Source: Strigamia acuminata (Eukaryota > Arthropoda > Chilopoda > Geophilomorpha > Linotaeniidae). Taken from it: a stretch of 64,000 nucleotides of DNA. This document shows positions 10,674 to 24,235 of the stretch, in pieces. The stretch lies in contig OX442314.1 of the NCBI GenBank assembly GCA_949358305.1, positions 63,931,369-63,995,368 of the forward strand. Reading direction: 5' to 3'. The notes beneath the pieces are model-generated. The model was not told where the DNA came from and did not search any database. It saw nothing but the letters and a program-made list of their open reading frames with translations. Positions within the stretch are counted from its first letter, which is position 1, and each line of letters begins with the position of its first letter. A program made the position numbers and the translations under genes.

Positions 10674-12823
10674 TTTTTGAAACCCCTTAATGTAATGTGA
10701 GAAATTACTTTTTCCACTCAGAAAGAACATTACTTTACTGAAATGATTCATTTTCCCACATGAAATGGTTCAGCTTTTGCCTAAAAGTGTTGATAAGTGT
10801 GAAAATTACGTTTTATTTTTACAAAAGTTTACTTTTTGCAAATAAGCAGATTTGAGGAGATAAAAAATTGCAAAAACAACGGACCCGACAACGGGCACTG
10901 ACTATGCCTAGGGACCCAGCAATCCGCCACAGCAGTAACCAGTTTTTAATTTCGAAGAAGAAAATGAAAAAAAATGACTTGTGAGTTCCAACGTGAATTT
11001 ATGATAACTGAGGGAAAAGACACTTGTAGCTAATCCGATAAACGAATTGACATGCTAAAGTTGCGTGGTAATGTTCCAACCTATTTTCCTTCCTTCCTTC
11101 CTTCCTTTCCCCTAATCAATTTCAAATTCAAAAAATGCAAACATATCAACACACTCTTCATTCTTGCAGCCATCATCGCCATTCGCTAATCCAAAGCCGC
11201 ATCTAAATTGTATCGTCGTTATTCGACCTAATCTTAATGGCGTACTAAATGACGTGTTTGCGCACTATAAAATCGATCGCACAAACTGTACTATCTTCCG
11301 GCATTAGCAATTAAGTATGGCAGATGTAAGGGAGGAGAAAAAAGACCCTCAGTAATGGGGCGATGATGGGTGCGCAGTCCATTTCAATCGCCAAGATACT
11401 TGACTCCTGATGGATCTCCTCGCAACACCCTCGGGCGAGCCATTTTCTACACTGGCAGACGTGGCAACCGGGGGGCGACGACTGAGCTCCATCTTGTCAG
11501 GCGGACACTCCTCCGAGCAAAACAAATGTCTCCCATTCTCTCTCTCTCTCTCTTTCTCAGTAATGAACTCATTGCACGGGTGTGAAATTATGAAAACCTT
11601 TAGCCACGATGCGAAGCGGTGAACATGAGATGCGCGAATATGAGATACTTGCAAGGCCAGAGGTGCCTCACAAACAGAAAGAGGGCGCAACTTTTCATTA
11701 TTGCCAATCACACAACGTCATTGCGCAAGGCCTGAAAACCCTCCCATTGACCTTTCAGGTGATGCTTTAATAAATAGACAGAAATTGAAATGACTCTCTA
11801 ATGGATACTTTGTGTTTTTCGCATCTTTGAAAAAAGAAAAGAAATGGGGAAAAAAAAGTCACCTTTTCTCGGCGATGAATTGTGAAACTCTTTCGCTTTA
11901 TTTAATTTCAACAAAGGAGTTGAGCAAATGGTCGAACCCTGCTTCGGCTGGACGCTATTTCATTTTATGTGGTTAGCAAATCCCCTCATTAAGATTCCAT
12001 ACAAGGTAAAGCCCGCTTCTAACTAATCTCATTTTCTCTTAACTAGTTCAGAGGTTAAAATTTAAATCACTAAAAGAATTAAATCTAGCAGACATTTTAA
12101 AATACCGCTGTTACTAAACTGTCGAGGCAATGAAAATTTATGCTTTTAATATAACACTTGTTTAATACTCCGTATTATTTTACGCTAAGAAATAAACCAA
12201 ATAGTTTATTTGTTTATTTATACTTTTTTCTACTGTAGTTTTGTGTGTTTGCTGTGTCGAACCAGCATTAATAATAATCTTAAACATGTTTAACCTTAAA
12301 AACTCAATTCAACTGTCATACTGTAATGAAAACAGCAAATGAAAATGAAACTAGACCTGCAAAAAAAGAAGAATTGAATTCCCTCCCTTTAAGAGGAAAA
12401 AAAAAATGTATGAAATTTTACCAATTAATAACTTAGGTAGCAAGGTCAAAACATAATTCTTCATTAAATTTGATATAAACCAGCGGATGTGTGAAACCTT
12501 CAGGATGAGTTAAGTAAGAAGAAAAATTGGTGTTAAGACAAATTCAGCACCTTGCTCTTCACCAATATGTGAGAAACCTTTGTGCTAAAGAAAGCAGACG
12601 TTCAGACGTTTCTCCCACACATTCATTTGTCATTTGTGTGTATCCACAGATCACCAGATAGATACTTGCAGTTTTGTAATAATACAGCTCAAGTTTTTCG
12701 AAACTTTTTATTAAAGAAATGCCTTTTCAATTTTGACATTGCTAAGTTACACAAGTACTTGTAATTCTCTGCAAGTAAGGAAAAGTTAAATCAGTTTTTT
12801 TTTTTTACTCTTCTTTTTCCTAG
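10674..12823. other. Non-coding stretch with a GC-richer island
   Basis: No gene recognised. Positions about 11,340-11,720 are less AT-rich and contain a CT microsatellite (11,537-11,558), but the open frames on both strands resemble nothing known. A CTTC repeat lies near 11,087-11,106. Confidence 0.4.
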
Positions 12824-12874
12824 TTCACGTGTCAGCAGATTTTGCAACTGCTCTGCCATCTTGACGTGACGAAC
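12824..12874 (+). CDS. Candidate 51-bp internal exon
   Basis: A strong polypyrimidine tract ending in TAG at 12,823 is followed by 51 bases (17 codons, phase 0 at both ends) and then GTGAGT. Phase 0 reads FTCQQILQLLCHLDVTN. The splice signals are better than elsewhere in this stretch, but the exon is too short to assign. It could belong to a long-intron plus-strand gene together with 20,238-20,335, or be chance. Confidence 0.3.
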
Positions 12875-15800
12875 GTGAGTATTTTTGGTGAAATAAGTTC
12901 TCACAGCTAATTGATTTGTGAATAAAATTAGAAAATTAGAAAAAGCTGTTGGATGTTAGTCCTATTAAGAAAAATAAACTAGGCAATAACTGAGACATCA
13001 AGTTGGCTACAGCTAAAAATAATTACACGCACGTATTGCGCCTAGTTAGTAGTTGGTTACACCTAGCTGAATGTAGCTGCTTAAAGGTGCCTAGCTATCA
13101 AATCCACGCAGTAAGTGCTTTCAAAACGTCCAGTGTTTGGCATTTTAGTTGTGCAATGTTCAAAACCTAACAGAAAGCGCATTCAATGTTTAAATGTTTA
13201 AATGTTGTGTGCATGCATCACTGCGACTCTAAGCAGGCTAAATTAGTTAAGCTACCGGTAATTTTCGAATGAAATTACATAATTACATTATAAAACTTTT
13301 AAATTAAATGACATTTGAGGTGCCCACACTGGGGAATAAAGACAAACCCTCGTTTAGTTTTGATTGTGATCCAAACCAAATGTACCGAATTTTTACACAC
13401 ATTTTTAATAGCAAATGTTAAGAATGTACTAATTTAAATTTTTCCCATGTACCGAGTTGTTACAGTCGTAACAACTTATTTTTCAAAATTTAATTGCATG
13501 TCAATACCAACTGTTTGTTTCACTCACTTGAAAAGCGAAGTGACTTCAGAATAACCTGCAAAACGAGACAGATATCAAAAATAATTTATGCGCACCTTGA
13601 TATCTTAATGTTTATTACATCAATTCTGATGAAGCCAACAGCAGGGGTCCATCAAAAAGAACAGGACTCCCCAACACCCTTTGACCCTAACAAGCTCAAA
13701 CTCGTTGCTCCAGGCCAGCATTGAAACGTTAAAAATATTTCTTTCTATCTTTATTTGGAACAGACTCGATGAGAATAAGAATAAATATACGTGTCCGTGT
13801 AATCGGATACGCGCTCAATTCGCCATCCGAGACAACTGGTGTCGTGTGTGTTCCTGTCAATCACACATCTGTCACGGTTCCGTAATAAACGAGACCGAGC
13901 ACATGTGGGTGCGCGACGCGCAAGGGGTGCACTTTGTCGGTCGATTTAGAATCAGAACAATTATAAAACCAGAGAAGAAGAAGAAGGAATTTCTTAAAAC
14001 TTCATTTTCTCCCAACACCTAAGCCAGCTTATTCATTTTTTTTTAAAAAAAAATCAGTCAAAATTTCAATGAGAAAAAAATCGTTCTCTTATTCTTGTTT
14101 GTTTGAAAAAATTGCAAGAATTTTCTAACGAGGGAAGAAAATGTAATTCATAATTTAATTTATTTCACATTAGACCCCTAGACTGTTTTTTAATGCAATC
14201 CGAGTGAAACTCTCGATTGTAATGATGGTAAAATTCAAACAAGGCGACGACACTAATAAAAACACGAGCCGTGTTTCAATGTCAAATTTGCTTTAATTCA
14301 TGAAGATAATTATAGAGCAAATCTACCGCCAACCGACAACGCAAACGCAGGGAAATTTCCTAGGGAAAACGGGTCTGACAAGTCAATGAATTTATCACTC
14401 AAATCCCCCTTTGCAGCATGTTTTTAAAAAAAATGGAAATATATCAAATATCAAATATCTCACCAAATAAATAGATGTATATATTTAACCGCACATAAAG
14501 TACATAAATGTGTTAATAACAATACACGATGAACTCTTTATTTGTTATTTGCAACAAACCCTGCTTTGCAATTCACTACTATCCGCCAGAGTAACTAATG
14601 GTTCATTAGTAGTCGTTGTGCGTGATCAATATTGTCATAAAACGTGCTGATTGCAGTCAATTCGACATCAAACACCTACAGCAAAGCTACTACGGCAACT
14701 GCAATTGCGATTAAAGGTGCGCTCAACTTTTATAGCGTCATACAATCAAATTTAATCGTGCGACCAGCAAATTAAGAAACAGTGTGCATATTAACAGTTG
14801 CAAGCAAACCTATGACAAAGCTACGCCACTGCCATAAGCCCCTAAGTCTAAAGCCGGCGCCCGCTAAAATGGGCCCACAACCAGATTCCCAAATTCGAAC
14901 TTTCTCCTAATTAGCTTGCCGGAATATCACACTATCCCCAGAAGAGCAGTCAAGCCCGAGAGCACAGAATTATACGGGACATCCCGTTACTTTTACATGA
15001 ATCAAATACTCTACCCGTACTTGTATGTGGCCATAAAATTTTCCAAATGTAATCCTGCAGTTTGGATGGAGTTTCGATCGGTTGAGTTTGAGACTCGCGT
15101 TTGGGCAAACAAAAGAAAAATAATGCATCGTCCACAAACCGGAAGTCAACTACGTTTGACTAAATCATCGACCACATGCACGGAAAAGTTGAAGATGAAA
15201 TTTTCTCAACATTTTATGCTACAAGTTTGGCAAATTATGTTACAACTTTCGCAAATTCGCTCGTTTCAAATCAAATGTGTTGACTGCTGAAACCATCAAA
15301 TTTGCTGCATAGTAGACACTATGCGGTGAGTGTGCGTGAAAACTTGAGCATTCAGCAGCATCAACAACAACTGCTTCGGATTTAAAATTGCTACATTTAT
15401 TAATATAATAAATGACGCGGGACTAAATCATTTTACAGTTAAAACGAAATTCTGCGTATTTTACAACCGGAGCGATCAATTTTCGGCGCTGTAGTTATTT
15501 CCTAATCGAACCAGCATGTGCACACTGGTTTCTCTCGTTAGCTTGCACACTAGTTGGTAATGTGATGGCAAATTTCTCGCTTCAACTTTCAAGATAAATT
15601 TGTCGACCATGGCCCATTAACATTACTTTAAGCGGACAACAGCAGTACTGCCGAAATAGTTTGACGCGTTTGTCAAATCATGACGTAGCAGATTGGAAAT
15701 TTTGCAAAAAACTGATACTAAACTAAGAAACGAAAGACTGCTAAGCATTTGGCATAAAATTCTACCACTGAACGTTCAAATTGCTTTAAAACGAATTGAT

Positions 15801-17483
15801 GCGCTGCACTAATAGATTCAGAAGCAAACCGACACAAATTAAAGTCACGTGGGCACAATTTTTTACTCCCACCTTCTCGCCCGGGCCCATTACATAACTT
15901 AATTAGAGAATATGTTCGAATCCAACCTCTAGTGTTTCTATGTTTCTATTTGCGCATGGCCAGTCATGTACAGCGTCAAACAATCGTTTAATCTTTCTTT
16001 TTATTGCAACGCATACGGTACCATGCGAGTCTCCGCCTGCTTGTAAATCAAAAACACCCCTCATCTGAAAAAAAGACACAAAAAAAAATTACAAGACCTT
16101 GAAAAGCCACACCCATCCTTAAAAGGACATATGTTTGTCAGCCAATCGCTAAGCAGATTACGGTACCTTTTCCTCTCTAATTAATTTCAACAGTAATTAG
16201 TGCACAAATACATAATTCCATAAAAAAATTCAAATTGCTTGAAATCCATAAAAAACATTATCTGCTTGCATTCGTCAGTTCCCGATATTACACGCTGTAA
16301 GTAGATAACTTGTAATTTTCTTAAGTGTTTTCGTACGAGTTCAAAACTAGCGTAATTTGGAGAAGACTTAAGCTGATGACACTTATACCCGGCCAGGGGA
16401 GGTACGCTAGGTTAAGCGCATACATGTCCCGCCACTTTTGCCTACAAAACGTTTATTTCCATCTGCTTCGTTTCTTCGGGATGATCTTCCAAAACAGCTT
16501 TGTTTTGACATTTCCCACGCCAAAAGCATCCATTCTTCTCTTCTTTACTGGGTTTCAGCTTTTCTCATACGCATCGACGGTTTTCTGTAAATTTTCTAAA
16601 CTACGTTGACATAGTAAATTATAATAAAATGGTGTGCGTTTGCCATTTCCACAACATCGAAGGGGAAAAAAAATACTCAACGCGACTATGAGATTACCGC
16701 CAAAACTCCGTTTTATAAGCAATGCCAAATGTCAATGGTTTCACTGCACAACTGCACAAGTTTGTTTATTACTTTCTCTTATTAAACAAAGTACCGGTAT
16801 TTGAAAAACTATTGGACTTGAAAAACAAACAGCAGACTTTGAAAACCTATTTGGACATCAACAGACTGCAAGGAAAACCAAATAGATCGAAAAGTGAAGT
16901 TTCGTCCTTCATACTTACAACAGATAAAGAATCTTATCTTTGTATCTTTGTCGATTCCGATCGTGTGATGTAACAAATGGATAAACTGGCGATGGTCAAA
17001 AATTAAATTAAATTATTAAATTATTTCCAGCTTTTTTTTTTGTTTTGTTTTTAAATCAAACACCAAAATTAATTATAAAAATACAATTTCTATAATTTTC
17101 AAGCGGATGAAGAATATAATTATAAGTAATAATCAATTTTTTTTCTTCTAGGAACCTCTAAATGATCGAATGTTGTAATAATTAATATTAGAGAATCTAA
17201 TCTAACGAACAAATCAGTTGTTGCATTTATATTTCTTCGACACAGCAAATTGCTTATTGATCTAAGCAGGGTGTTTACTGGAGAGAACATATTTCTCGAT
17301 TGCAGAAAGAGCGGCTCACATCAAACACTCCGATCATACGTACAAACAGAAAAATTCAACTTTATTTCTTTCCAACTTTCACATTTTTTCTCATTCAATC
17401 CTTCCACATGGTTAGCGATGGAATCGAAACGCGTAAACAGCCGAAACCACACCCCTCCCTCCCCATCTACAGTTCGCGCCCAG
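12875..17483. other. Non-coding stretch
   Basis: No gene I can support. Longer frames (for example 13,681-14,022 and 14,916-15,290) show no family resemblance, no splice context and compositions like the surrounding DNA. Confidence 0.4.
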
Positions 17484-17775
17484 TATCTTGATGCTAAATT
17501 CCTGCTGCGCATCCCATTCTGCGCACACGACTTTCTAATTCCAGTTGTTATTTAGCAGTATTAAGCCTAATATTTGTCCTAATATTGCTAAAAATAAGAT
17601 AAATAAATAAAAATATTTTGGTAAATTACTTTTAATAATGAGTTTATTGTTGTTTATTTTCTTTATTTTAGCATTATTAGACCTAATATTAAGCTTAATA
17701 CTGCTAAATAACAACTGGAATTAGAAAATCGCCTGCGCAGAATGGGATGCGCAATACGAATTTAGTATGAAGATA
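17484..17775. mobile_element. Palindromic MITE
   Basis: Arms of about 100 bp (17,484-17,590 and 17,670-17,775) are inverted copies with scattered mismatches. Both contain GCGCATCCCATTCTGCGCA and CTAATTCCAGTTGTTATTTA. A short AT-rich spacer separates them. No coding capacity. Confidence 0.7.
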
Positions 17776-20237
17776 AACAGTAGTTTAAGCTTATATCTGC
17801 TAGATCTAAAAGTTACGTTATGTACGTATACGTACATAAGCTAAAACTTGTTGTTCGTTTATTAAATAACAGAGCACAACCGTGATAGTCCATAATTCTT
17901 GAGGTTAAAACCTCAAAGCGAAGATATAGTGCGCATTCGAGTTGAGGTCAAAGGTGACTCGTGTTGTCACTTCATATTTCATACAGCTAACATTTTCTAA
18001 CTCAAAATTCCCTAGGCCTAATCTGATCACATTTTTGCCTTCTTTACGACACCAGGCCTCTCATTATCAACGTGTTTACATCTCCTCTCACCCTTTCCTC
18101 TCCGTTCCTCTCCTCTCCTCTCCTTTCCACTCCTCCTCCTCCATCTCCATCTCCATCTCCATCTCCATCTCTCCCAACTAATCATCCAGTCCAGTCAGCC
18201 ATCTTGCTTTGCGAGCGAATCGCATCTGCCAGCTAAAAATGCACCCTTCATTTGTTTATCTACCAGTTTAATTAAAGAAACCGACATGTGTTTGGATTTG
18301 CGTTGAAAAATAAACTTTTTTTAATAACGCTTCCACGTTAACTTATCTCCTACATTTGCTTAGCTTTTTTTTCTTTTTTCATTTTATTCATTTGTCGTCC
18401 CTTCCTTCTCAGCTCTCTCGAGGGAATGGAATGGTGTAAAAATAATGCTGCATATGGTATACAACAATTCCCAGTTTGACTTAACTTGTCTCTTCTCTTG
18501 AGCCATTAAATGAATGACGCTGTTGGTTTGTTTGTATTGTTGGTAGCAGACAAAACTAGTTTAACAGGCGCCATTTTGTCCAGACGTGTGGATTGAGATG
18601 GAACAAACGCGGAGATCATCAGTGCTAATTAACATGTCAACGAGTGATTTCGAACAATAAACTTGTCAAGAGAAATCAAAATGGCCTCACAGCGTTGTAA
18701 TTGTACGACGATAAATTCGATTTACCATAAATTTCAATTCGCTCGACGAATGGGCCACGGTAAATGCATTTCCATTTATGCACACCCAATTATTCGACAT
18801 TTTGATCAAAATACAAACCTAAATAAACTAACTACTGGTTCAGGCAAATATTTTTCACATGTTTCGCAAACATCGAGAAAATCTCGCCAAGAGTTAGAAA
18901 ATTAGGAGACCTTAGTCTTAGTTTTAGCACAGATTTACCAATGCAGGTACTGTATTCATGTCAATCCAAACCTGAAGAAGTATGCGAATTAAAAAAAGAG
19001 CAGTCCACAGATTCGTATTCATACAAAATCTGTTTTCTTAAAAATGTCGACATTTCTTTAATAAATACATGTAAAAAAAAAAAAGTAAGACAAACCAAAC
19101 ATATTGTAAGAAAAGATTCCATTTCCAGCTTCGAGAAGCATGTTGGATTACGTATCACAAAACCTTATTTCAAATTGAATTTCAGCGGGTCAGAGAGAAT
19201 TGTTTTTCGCAAAAAGGTATTCTCAAAGGTATAAACTGTTGGTATTTAGCTGTGTGGAAATATTCTTGTCTTGTTGAAACAATCCATCATCGACTTCCTC
19301 TCTCTCCTCACCCTTATCTGAAGCTGAATGCACTTTTTTCGTATCCCCCTTAAAACTTGTTGCATTGAATATAAACGGCCACTAATAAGGATTAAACGCC
19401 ACGCAAAATGGTGTTGTGAGTAGGTGTGTTTAAAGTACAAATCACACTTGATTTTGCCCAATTTTCTCTCTTGTTAGTGCAAATGATTTCTCCCTTCCTT
19501 CCATTCTGCCTTATTAAAAAAAACCTAGCCTTAAATAAAAGTCAACATCTATTTTCTTCTTTGCATTGCAATTTCAGATTCAAATTGAAAACAAATAGGG
19601 CGCCCCATTACCTTTTCCTTTATGTCAATTTTACAACATGAGTGCATTCAGTGCTCTATTGGAAGTAATATAATGTTCAAGGCTCGAATTTTATCAACGG
19701 GAATATAATTTGATACATTTTTATTTCGATTAACGAAAACACTAAACATGAATTTCGAATTTTACATTTCAGCTGGCTTATGTATATTGACTAACGCGAA
19801 ATTACTCTTGCATAAAATATGTGCATAAAATCATGATCATTTTCACACTTTGCACTTGACCTCTAAACTTTAACCCGGGGCAATGCATTAAGCTTAATGC
19901 GATTTACAGACTCATACCTTTACAACATGAAATAAAAAGAAAATTATGCGATATAAAAAATTTAAAAAAAAAAAATTAAAAAAGAAAATAAAAAATAAAG
20001 ATCATTCCTATTCCTTTCTCGGTCAGCACTTGCTGTTAACGAAACATTTTAAAAGCAAAAACAAATTGCTTGATAATCAAACTAACTTGTAAGCCTGCCG
20101 AGTGTTAAGCATAGCACGTAAGATTTTAAAATGCACAGAATTAAATATGACTTGAAGTCAAAGTTGAAACGATTTGTGAATTGTGCCATTCGAATATATA
20201 TTTATTTATTTTTGTAATTAAAAAAAAATCCGGTCAG
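17776..20237. other. Non-coding stretch with microsatellites
   Basis: Contains a pyrimidine-rich tract and a CTCCAT hexamer repeat (18,141-18,172). An ATG in good context at 18,681 opens 74 codons, but I recognise nothing in the product. Confidence 0.4.
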
Positions 20238-20335
20238 GCCTATGGGCAGCCATCAGCATCAGCCCATCCCATAAGCCACAATATCCACCGCAGAATCAAT
20301 CCAATTCCATTGTCCTTGAAGATTCGTTTGAATCG
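20238..20335 (+). CDS. Candidate 98-bp internal exon
   Basis: It is bounded by CAG at 20,235-20,237 and GTAAGT at 20,336. Two of the three frames are open. One reads PSHKPQYPPQNQSNSIVLED, a plausible disordered Pro/Gln/Ser-rich segment. The other starts in phase 0, which would suit the exon candidate at 12,824-12,874. The polypyrimidine tract is poor. No family recognised. Confidence 0.25.
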
Positions 20336-23300
20336 GTAAGTAACGCCATTTCACCCTTCTTTCTTTCTTTCTTTTAAAACGTGTTGCGACTCGCGAGAGA
20401 CGAAAATAAGCCTAAACTCGACGCAATAAGCTTAGATCGTAACCCTAACCCCTCCAATTAGTAAAGTAAAGTTGATTTCCGCCCAACAAGTTCAAGTATT
20501 GCGTTTCAACCATATGTCGGTTCCCATGTGGCTACCATTTTTTCTTCCTTCGCTTCTGAAAACAATTTCCCTTCCCCCCAAATATTTCACACATGTGACG
20601 TCATCAACGCCCTAATTTATGGCTCGGCTTCTTCGTACAAACATGTGATTAGTGAGCGAGCTGTGTCGTCTTCATTTGGCTCTTGCCAAAGAATGCCATC
20701 CTTAAAACACAACGCTAATTATTACTCCGCATCTCGGCCTCAGACAACTGACAGACACTTGGTGCCGAGAAACGTGTCTTCGTCAGGAAACTAAATTGAT
20801 TAATTCCACCGATAACAACAACAACAACAGCAACAACAACAACAACGTCGTGTGACAACATTGACAAATTTCGAATTATCATCTTTTCTTTATTCCAAAA
20901 TTCAAGCATTGATCGCAAGTTTTTCTTGATTTATCTCAACTATGAGTTTAGAGTTAGCCCCCCCATTTGTTTAAATTCTAACCATTTCATTGCTAATTTA
21001 TGTTTGTCTCACGCTTGTTTACTCCTAATTCATCATTCATCGCACTTTATCATCAATTCTAATCCTTGAATCGCATTTAAACATGTCCAACTGTTTCATA
21101 AAGTCTCCCCCATTCCTTAATTCGACTCATAAATTCTCTTATTTTTTACAAACACCCCACATTCCCCAATACATCACAACCAAAAATTAAGCCTCCTCAT
21201 TTCTAAATTAAAAGTGAAAAATTAAAAAATAAAAAATAAAAAATAAAAAATAAAAAATAAAAAATAAAAAATAAAAATAAAAATAAAAATAAACTTTCTT
21301 TAAAATCCAGCTAGCTCGTTACGATGCGGTACTTTCTTTCCGACCAAATTCCCCTCGTCTCTGGGAACACGAGCACCCAGCACACCACGTGCATGCCACC
21401 TGGTTGGCTCTAGACCTGGAGAAAAAAAATCTAACCCGTGTCGTGTCATGGCGTAAAATTGGGTCCAATGGCTATTGGACTTGAGTTTAACAAGCATGAA
21501 AAAAGTGATCCATTTTCATTTTTAACCATGCCCTTTTCTTTAAAATGATTTCACGTGACAAAAATGAAATTCGCGCACATGTGTATGTGAAGAAACACGA
21601 ACTAGTGCGCATTAACCATATTAAGCATATCGTAAATAAAATAATGATTAAGTTGGTTCAATCATTCTTGTTTGGAGATTGAACAAAAATATTTGAAGGT
21701 CTGAAAATGTCAGCAGGTGGGCAGGGCAGGAGTTTTGAAAAGATGACCATAGGGGAGACGAGACGAGACGAGACGAAACGAGACGGAGGTGAGGGGAAGC
21801 GCGCGCTGCTGGGTTCACGATTTAATCTCTAGTCATAGTCAGGTATATATTGGAACCACACCTCCACTTCTTCGCAGGTGAAATCAAGGTGATGCCCCCC
21901 ACCATCAAATACCAATGAATGCACAATAGTGTTAACGTTCAGCCTTGTCCTCTTCGCATCAAAATGCTAATACTAATTTACGGCCCGTTTAGCTTCTTAT
22001 CCCCTCACCTCACCTCTCCTCTCCTATCCATTTCGCAACAAGATCTTAACTTTGCCTGCCCCCTGCGTGCAATGAACTTTGATTCTGCCATCTTACGATT
22101 CTTATAGCTATTTTCGCCATGCATGAAACACGAAACTTGAAAGTTGAAATTACATTTTAAGTCACTTTGTCCACGAGTTACAAACAGTTATGCGTTTGTT
22201 CCCTAAAGGGGAGACAACAAATCATCAGCTTGAATAACATTACCCGTGCTCTCGCGCGAGGAAGGAATGCATCGGGAAACGGTTGATATTCAGCTGATAG
22301 GCCCATCACATCACATTGCATCGCATCAAACAATACGAGACCTTAATTATCCCTGCTGGTGATTGCCCGAGGAGCCGGTCGAAAAACTTAATAACAAGCC
22401 TGGAAATATCGTTGCGCCTCTCGTCAACTTTTGCACGATATAACTTATTTCACTTTTCATATTTCCACCTCGTACACCCTATCGTTATCTCGTCCACATT
22501 CACAACTCCATTGTTTTTCCTTTCCGCTCAAAATATCGATTTACCCCGCGCATTAATCAAACTTGTTCTTACAGTACGCATCGTCAAAAAGTTCCCTTTT
22601 TTTTTGCTAAATTTCTTAAATAAACTTTCAAAACACTATATTTCATTTATTATTGCAAATTACAAATTTAAGATAATAGGTTAAACAAAGAAAGCTATTC
22701 CATGGAACTAGCATCGAGAGAATAATGGTAAAGAATGTTTGCGAGTAAATACAGTTATTAGGCGAGGATAATTATTTTCTAGTGTTGTATTTGGAAGTGC
22801 AGATTCTTATCGCACTGTTATTTCCATGGGAAGAGCCTCTAAAAAGTTATGACAATTTAAATAGCTTAGTCAGTTACGACAGGACAGGAGAGAAAGAAAA
22901 TAAGAAACAAACTAATCTTTGAAAATCTTAAATAATCGATACTGCAATCTCAGTTTTTTTTCCTTTTTTCCTTTTTTTCTCTTTTCTTTTTCTGTTGTGC
23001 ATTTCAAAATTAATCACAAAAATAAAAATGTATTTCTCAACTTTTTTTTTCCTTAAAGTGAGTACATAGCTCATCGGAAGACCTTGACTCGAGTTTTTAA
23101 ATTTACTGTTTCAAAGTGTGAAGCAAACCTGCTTTTATGTCAGCTAATGCTGCCTCAAGGGGGTGCCCAACCAGAATATATTGAAGAATAAATTAGCACG
23201 ACAATTACTGCCATTTCTTTGATCTGGGTACATAAGATATTTTTAGTGCCATCACTATTAATCAACTCACATTCTCAAGATTCACGCAACTCAGCAATTT

Positions 23301-24198
23301 CTGAAAATAATTGACTTTACATGTTTTCAACGCGGACAAATAAGTTAGTTACATCAGTCATTTTTCTTATCCAATTTTTTTTCATTTATACTTTCACTTG
23401 AAATGATCGTGAGACTGAATTGAAGAAGCCACATTTGCATTTTCACCGACAATTGGGAATGCCCAGCCAACTGGACGTTGTCGTGTAAATTATTGTGACA
23501 GGCGCTAAGTAAGGTATTCAGTTTTTAGCATACGGCAACATTTCCGTTGATTCATCTTGATTTCGGTCGCGAACGGAACAAAAAAATTGGTATTTGAACA
23601 TTAAAATGGAAAAAAAACACGTTTTAAAAACATTATTGAAAATCAATGCTTAACAAACTACGATTCTCTTAACCAGTAGTCGCCGGAAAAATGTGTTTTG
23701 AAATTTTTGGTCGCGAGAAAAAAAGGTTTGGAACCCGTTCTGAAAGATATCAGAGTATCTTTAATAACTTATCTGTCTGCAGCTCATTAGATTCCTTCAA
23801 GGATTCCTTTCAATGACAGGAAAATTACTCATTCTCCGTCATCGCAAATTCCCTACTGTACGTCAAAGATAGTGAAAGCTTATCCCTTCTTTTTAAGCAA
23901 TTCAATGTAAAAATTACCACTTTTAAGTCGACCACTCAAAATTAAAAATCTTATGACCGCACTAGATTCGTTTCGAGTTCATGTTTTTGGATTTAGGTAG
24001 TGTTGGGCCCTGGGTCAAATTTTGCATTATCGCTAACTACTAACTAGCATCAAATTAGCTACAGTATAAAAATCGCTTTTCTTCTCTTGTTTTTCGCTTA
24101 GAATTTGCTAACTTTCTTTATTTGAAAATACATTTTTTCTTTCTTTTTAATATTTGAATATATGAAAACATTTATTTTATTTCTTTGAAATGCGTTTC

Positions 24199-24235
<37 letters not shown>

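Noticed and set aside
11780-12006. Possible exon ending AAG|GTAAAG near 12,005
   Set aside because: An open frame is present, but the acceptor side is weak and the peptide resembles nothing known.
13681-14022. 113-codon plus-strand ORF
   Set aside because: No domain and no splice context; ends in low-complexity Lys codons. Probably chance.
16975-17005. AACTGGCGATGGTCAAAAATT as another end of the GGCGATGG inverted-repeat family
   Set aside because: The match is short and no opposing end or target duplication is visible.
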